Below, piece by piece: positions 60,730 to 64,000 of a DNA stretch of 64,000 nucleotides. The stretch is from positions 372,001 to 436,000 of the forward strand of contig NZ_JAPEPT010000003.1 in NCBI RefSeq assembly GCF_026339995.1, given 5' to 3'. This DNA is from Streptomyces sp. NBC_01481. GTDB taxonomy: Bacteria; Actinomycetota; Actinomycetes; Streptomycetales; Streptomycetaceae. The notes beneath the pieces were generated by a model. It worked only from the letters and a program-made list of their open reading frames with translations, made no database searches and was not told the DNA's origin. The position numbers and the translations under genes were made by a program. Position 1 is the stretch's first letter, and every line of letters starts with the position of its first letter.

Positions 60730-61527
60730 TCACCCCGGGAGAACGCCGGTGACCCCGGTCACCGGGAGGACGCGGCCGGGTGCCGGCGCGACCGCCGTAA
60801 CAGGTTTCCCCAAATCCGAAAGGGTCATGGTCACCGTGACGCTCGTCATGCTGGTGAAGGACAGGCCGACGCGCACCACCCGTCCCTTGCCGTCGACCCA
60901 AGCGTCCGCGAAGACCGGGATCTCGCTGCCGAGCGCATCGCGCATCGCGTCTGCCTTGGTCCGCACGCCAGTTGCCAGCCGGAGCGTAAGGGTCTGGTGG
61001 TCGAGCGTGCCGCGGTAGTGCACGGCCGGTACGCCGTTCACGTTTTCCTCACCGAGCCTGGAGACCTTCTGCATCGCTGCCACCTGCCGAAGCACGTGCT
61101 CGGGGTCGTTGAGCGGTGCGCGGAGCAGGAAGTGTGCCTCGGCCCTGTCGCGAGCCATCGATCCCCATGCGTCCTCGAGGCCGTTGACACCGCGCAGGTA
61201 GACGGTGTCGCCGGCGAAAATCTCGTCCATGTGACTGATGGCCCCGCCCGGGAGGTCCACGGCAAGTCGGCCCTTGTCCTTGGCCAGGTCGAAGCTGCCG
61301 GTGACGGAGAGGACGTATGTCGTGCCCCCGTCGCGCAGCTCGATCTTTTCCTCGATCCGGGCGGTGCTGCCACTGGTTGCGGCAACTGCGGCTCGCACAG
61401 TCGACGCGTCGTGCGCGCGCTGGGTGACCGTCGATCTCGCCGGTTCCTCTGCGTCGTTCCCGGCATTGCCCGCACAACCGGTGCACAGCAGCACAGCGGT
61501 GCCGAGGAGGATGAGGGAACGGCGCAT
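60730..61527 (-). CDS. Lipoprotein with LppX/LprG-like fold, unknown function
   Basis: A 265-residue lipoprotein: LLCTGCAGN gives the lipidated Cys18. The mature part alternates strands (ARIEEKIELRDGGTTYVLSVTGSFDLAKDKGRLAVDLPGG.. VPAVHYRGTLDHQTLTLRL.. FADAWVDGKGRVVRVGLSF), the half-barrel pattern of LppX/LprG/LolA-type lipid carriers. It is probably anchored at the outer membrane face and may bind a lipid. It is monocistronic and points away from the FN3 protein. Confidence 0.75.
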   Translation of the reverse strand: MRRSLILLGTAVLLCTGCAGNAGNDAEEPARSTVTQRAHDASTVRAAVAATSGSTARIEEKIELRDGGTTYVLSVTGSFDLAKDKGRLAVDLPGGAISHMDEIFAGDTVYLRGVNGLEDAWGSMARDRAEAHFLLRAPLNDPEHVLRQVAAMQKVSRLGEENVNGVPAVHYRGTLDHQTLTLRLATGVRTKADAMRDALGSEIPVFADAWVDGKGRVVRVGLSFTSMTSVTVTMTLSDLGKPVTAVAPAPGRVLPVTGVTGVLPG

Positions 61528-61747
61528 GATCACTCCGGGAATTGACAGCTGGTCAGGATCCGGCGGTCGTAGGAATGATCGCCCCCGAGGGAAGAGTGCC
61601 ACACGGCCGCGCCGCCGTGGACTGTGTTTTCCGGGCCACGAGGCGCGGCGGCGGACTGATCGCCATCCGCGCCTGCCCTCTTGTGAGGCGGGCCGCGGTT
61701 GTGCCATATAGGTCTGGACCATTGCCGTCGTCCGCGGAGGTCAGACC
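61528..61747. promoter_or_regulatory. Divergent promoter region
   Basis: 220 bases between the LppX-like and the FN3 lipoprotein genes. No distinct operator is visible. Confidence 0.35.
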
Positions 61748-62698
61748 GTGCAACGTCCCCCCACACCCGCCGCGTTGACCTGCGCGGCCATCCTTGTCCT
61801 CACCGCTTGCGGAGGCGGGGAGAAGGACACCGAACGCCCAACGACACCCGCCGGGGTGACCGCCCAGGCGGGCAGCGCCACCTCCGTCCACGTCATGTGG
61901 AACCAGGCCACCGACAACAAGGCGGTCACCGGCTACGAGGTATTCCAGAAGGGCGCCAGGGTCAAAGCGCTGCCAGCTACCAGGAACATGGTCGACATCG
62001 ACCAATTGACACCCGAGACCTCGTACACCTTCACCGTCCGGGCGCGCGACGCCGCGGGCAACCTCTCGAAGCCCAGTGCCGCTGTAGCCATCACCACGCC
62101 GGCTCCCACGCCCGAGGACCATCACGCGCCCTCGCGACCGCTGAAGCTCACCGTCCGGGCCGACGGGAGCCGTGCGGCCACCTTGTCCTGGGTGCGGGCC
62201 GGGGACGACGTCGGCATCACCTCGTACGACATCTACCAGGAGGACTCCCGGATCCACAGCGTGAGCGGCACCGAGACCACCGCCCGTGTCAGCGGGCTGC
62301 GGCCCGGCACCGTCTACACCTTCACCGTGCGGGCACGCGACGCCGCCGAGAACTCCTCCCCGGACAGCAACGCCGTGGACCTGACCACCGCGTCGGCGCC
62401 GGGGAAGGGGCCCAGCACGGCGCCCACCGATCTCAAGGCGGCTGCCCGCAAGGGAAACATCGATCTGAGCTGGACGCCACCGCAGACCGGTGGTCCGGTC
62501 AAGGAGCATCAGCTGTTCCTGAACGGGAAGTTGGCTACGACGATTGTCTGGGGTGCCCAGCCTCCCGCCGGGACGGCGGCGTACACGATCACGGTCGTGG
62601 ACAAGCCGGGCACCCGCTACAGCATCAAGCTCAGGGCCAAGCTGCCGGACGGTAAGTGGGGCGATTTCTCGGCGCAGCGGACGGTGGTGGTCCGATAG
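61748..62698 (+). CDS. Lipoprotein with three fibronectin type III domains
   Basis: A 316-residue protein. The signal ends in LVLTACGGG (lipidated Cys21). Two clear FN3 repeats follow (each ending YTFTVRARDAAGN/EN, residues about 33-115 and 128-215), then a third, less typical one (about 225-316). The two first repeats share more than usual, suggesting a recent duplication. FN3 domains on secreted actinobacterial proteins mediate binding to polymers or other proteins. GTG start. Confidence 0.85.
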   Translation: MQRPPTPAALTCAAILVLTACGGGEKDTERPTTPAGVTAQAGSATSVHVMWNQATDNKAVTGYEVFQKGARVKALPATRNMVDIDQLTPETSYTFTVRARDAAGNLSKPSAAVAITTPAPTPEDHHAPSRPLKLTVRADGSRAATLSWVRAGDDVGITSYDIYQEDSRIHSVSGTETTARVSGLRPGTVYTFTVRARDAAENSSPDSNAVDLTTASAPGKGPSTAPTDLKAAARKGNIDLSWTPPQTGGPVKEHQLFLNGKLATTIVWGAQPPAGTAAYTITVVDKPGTRYSIKLRAKLPDGKWGDFSAQRTVVVR

Positions 62699-62702
62699 CG
62701 GA

Positions 62703-62930
62703 ATGGAGCCAGTCGAGGAGTGGACGGAGGCCGCGGCCAAACTCCCTGTATGGCAGAGTGCCGCGGACGACGCCTCGGAGCAGACTCTCACGAAGGCTCT
62801 TGCCGTCAGTTTTTCGCGGTCTTCAACACTCTGGCGGAGGAGTTGGGCACGGAGTGGCCCATGGACCTGCGTGCGGCAACGAGTGCATAGCGCGTACTCG
62901 ATCTCCGGCGTGTCGTCAGGTGTGGGCTGA
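62703..62930 (+). pseudogene. Probable frameshifted small gene
   Basis: From ATG 62703 the frame reads MEPVEEWTEAAAKLPVWQ.. EQTLTKAL. A second frame starting near 62800 reads RQFFAVFNTLAEELGTEWPMDLRAATSA and stops at about 62890. Both halves look like protein, and the first frame turns into Arg/Ser/Trp-rich noise after the crossing point. A single indel around 62800 would join them. The family is unknown. Confidence 0.35.
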
Positions 62931-63002
62931 TATGTAGATACCTCCAGGGGGGACCTGTGAGCTGGATGCCCCTGTGCGTTCTGCTCAGGAGGTACTCGCC
63001 GT

Positions 63003-64000
63003 ATGCCCCATCAGTCCCGGACCGTGCGCACCGCCACCAGCGATCCCGGTCTTGACCGGCTGAAGGCTGTCCTCGACGGTTGGCGTAATTCACTGCTGGA
63101 CATGGGTGGGCGCAACCGGCTGCTGAACTTCCGCCACACCAAGACCGCGACCCTGGAACTCACTTCGCCCGGTGCCAATGCTCTCTTATCGGACCTCGCC
63201 AAGGGTTGGGACTTCGCACCGGTCGCGGAAGAAGCGGATGACGAAGGCAACGGGATCGTCGACCGGAGACCTTGCGCCGGGTTGGTCACCCAGAAGACGA
63301 CCCAGGCCACCCTGGACAGCGCGCTGTACCGACTGCGGCAGAAGTCCGGTCAGATGTTCAACGACTACGGCCTATGGGTGCTGTGGCTGGGCGTCGGCAT
63401 GCTCGACTGGTGTGAAGACGACGCCCATGAGAGCAGCTCGGCGCCACTGATCCTGGTCCCGGTCGAGCTGCGCCGCCCCAGCAGCCACCGCCGCTACCGG
63501 CTTCACCTCGCCGGCAACCAGGACCGCGTCCACAATCCCGCCCTGGCCGTGAAGATGGAGCGCCTCGGAGTCGACTGGGGCCCGGTCACCACCACTGACG
63601 TCACCGACCTGGCCGCCGTGATCTCGGCCGCCCGCAAGGTCGCGGCAGGACTGAAGGACTGGAAGGTCGACGAGCGGGTGGTGCTCAGCCTGTTCGAATC
63701 GCACCGCGAGGCCATGTACCAAGACCTTCAGCAGCATGAGGACCAGATCCTCGCCCACCCGCTGGTCCGAGCGGTCGCTCTCGGGCCCGACGCGGGGCTG
63801 CCTGACGACCTGATTGGCTTCGAACCCCCGGAGCTGGACCGTATCGACGACGTCCAGCTGCCCGAGAAGACCCCGCTGGTGCTGGACGCCGATGCCTCGC
63901 AGCGTCAGTGCATCGCCTCCGCCCTCGACAACCGGTCGTTCGTAATGAGCGGCCCGCCCGGTACCGGCAAGAGCCAGACCATCACCAACATGATCGCCGC
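63003..64000 (+). CDS. DUF4011-type superfamily 1 helicase (COG1112-like), N-terminal part (3' end outside window)
   Basis: An ATG at 63003 behind a perfect AGGAGGT (62987-62993) opens a frame that remains open to the window end (332 codons). WRNSLLDMGGRNRLLNFRHTKTATLEL and SSSAPLILVPVELRR are typical of the N-terminal DUF4011 domain. SGPPGTGKSQTITNMIA (residues about 317-333) is a helicase Walker A. Complete relatives are very large (over 1,300 residues), often end in a nuclease-like domain, and are found with restriction and other defence genes. The C-terminal motifs and neighbours lie outside the window. Confidence 0.85.
   Translation, partial: MPHQSRTVRTATSDPGLDRLKAVLDGWRNSLLDMGGRNRLLNFRHTKTATLELTSPGANALLSDLAKGWDFAPVAEEADDEGNGIVDRRPCAGLVTQKTTQATLDSALYRLRQKSGQMFNDYGLWVLWLGVGMLDWCEDDAHESSSAPLILVPVELRRPSSHRRYRLHLAGNQDRVHNPALAVKMERLGVDWGPVTTTDVTDLAAVISAARKVAAGLKDWKVDERVVLSLFESHREAMYQDLQQHEDQILAHPLVRAVALGPDAGLPDDLIGFEPPELDRIDDVQLPEKTPLVLDADASQRQCIASALDNRSFVMSGPPGTGKSQTITNMIA

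Overview
The window is a high-GC actinobacterial chromosome segment, almost certainly Streptomyces. The evidence is GC-rich third positions, many ATGA/GTGA stop-start overlaps, a full mce transporter operon, two GH46 chitosanases, a TAnnnT -10 box placed so as to give leaderless mRNAs, and the intergenic 'CTCAATCGCCGGACGGGCT' repeat that I associate with Streptomyces genomes. There are no tRNA, rRNA or CRISPR features that I can see. The first gene (PIG-L deacetylase C-terminus) and the last gene (DUF4011/COG1112-type helicase N-terminus) are cut by the window ends.

Layout. 0-7.9 kb (+): a tightly coupled surface-glycan operon (PIG-L, sugar epimerase, DUF4910 peptidase-like protein, flippase, GT2, pyruvyl transferase, RmlC-like epimerase, class III aminotransferase). 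7.9-12.7 kb (-): PAP2 phosphatase, a serine-hydrolase fragment, and a four-gene glycine betaine/choline ABC transporter. 12.7-13.5 kb holds a frameshifted Lrp/AsnC remnant. 13.5-17.8 kb: corA, an AlkZ-like winged-helix protein, a LysE exporter, a 183-bp MITE and a GAF-LuxR regulator. 17.9-21.2 kb: two acyl-CoA synthetases. 21.5-28.2 kb: a zinc-ribbon/Mrr-like protein, gcl, catalase, tartronate semialdehyde reductase and hydroxypyruvate isomerase. 28.3-39.2 kb (-): a complete mce operon (ATPase, two YrbE permeases, six Mce proteins, two Mce-associated proteins), preceded by a membrane-tailed ECF sigma factor and a lytic transglycosylase. 41.6-48.1 kb (+): urate oxidation genes (HTH protein, uraD, uraH, uricase, 8-oxoguanine deaminase, purine permease). 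48.2-50.7 kb (-): two chitosanase paralogues and an exonuclease. 51.4-52.3 kb: decayed genes. 52.3-62.7 kb: a MerR regulator, a large unknown protein, an SGNH hydrolase, a two-component system, a CAP-domain protein and lipoproteins.

How the parts fit together. 8-oxoguanine deaminase and the purine permease supply urate. Uricase, UraH and UraD carry urate to allantoin. Allantoin breakdown, encoded elsewhere, yields glyoxylate, which Gcl, TSR and Hyi take to glycerate. Two operator-like palindromes tie this together. TTCCG-N5-CGGAA occurs as a 21-bp-phased pair upstream of both gcl and hyi-TSR. TTTCAACAAANTGTTGACG occurs once upstream of catalase and once upstream of uraD-uraH-uricase, pairing an H2O2-producing oxidase with an H2O2-removing enzyme. 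This split regulon, the MITE that regenerates a stop codon, the membrane-tailed sigma factor next to the mce operon and the edge helicase are the most interesting items.
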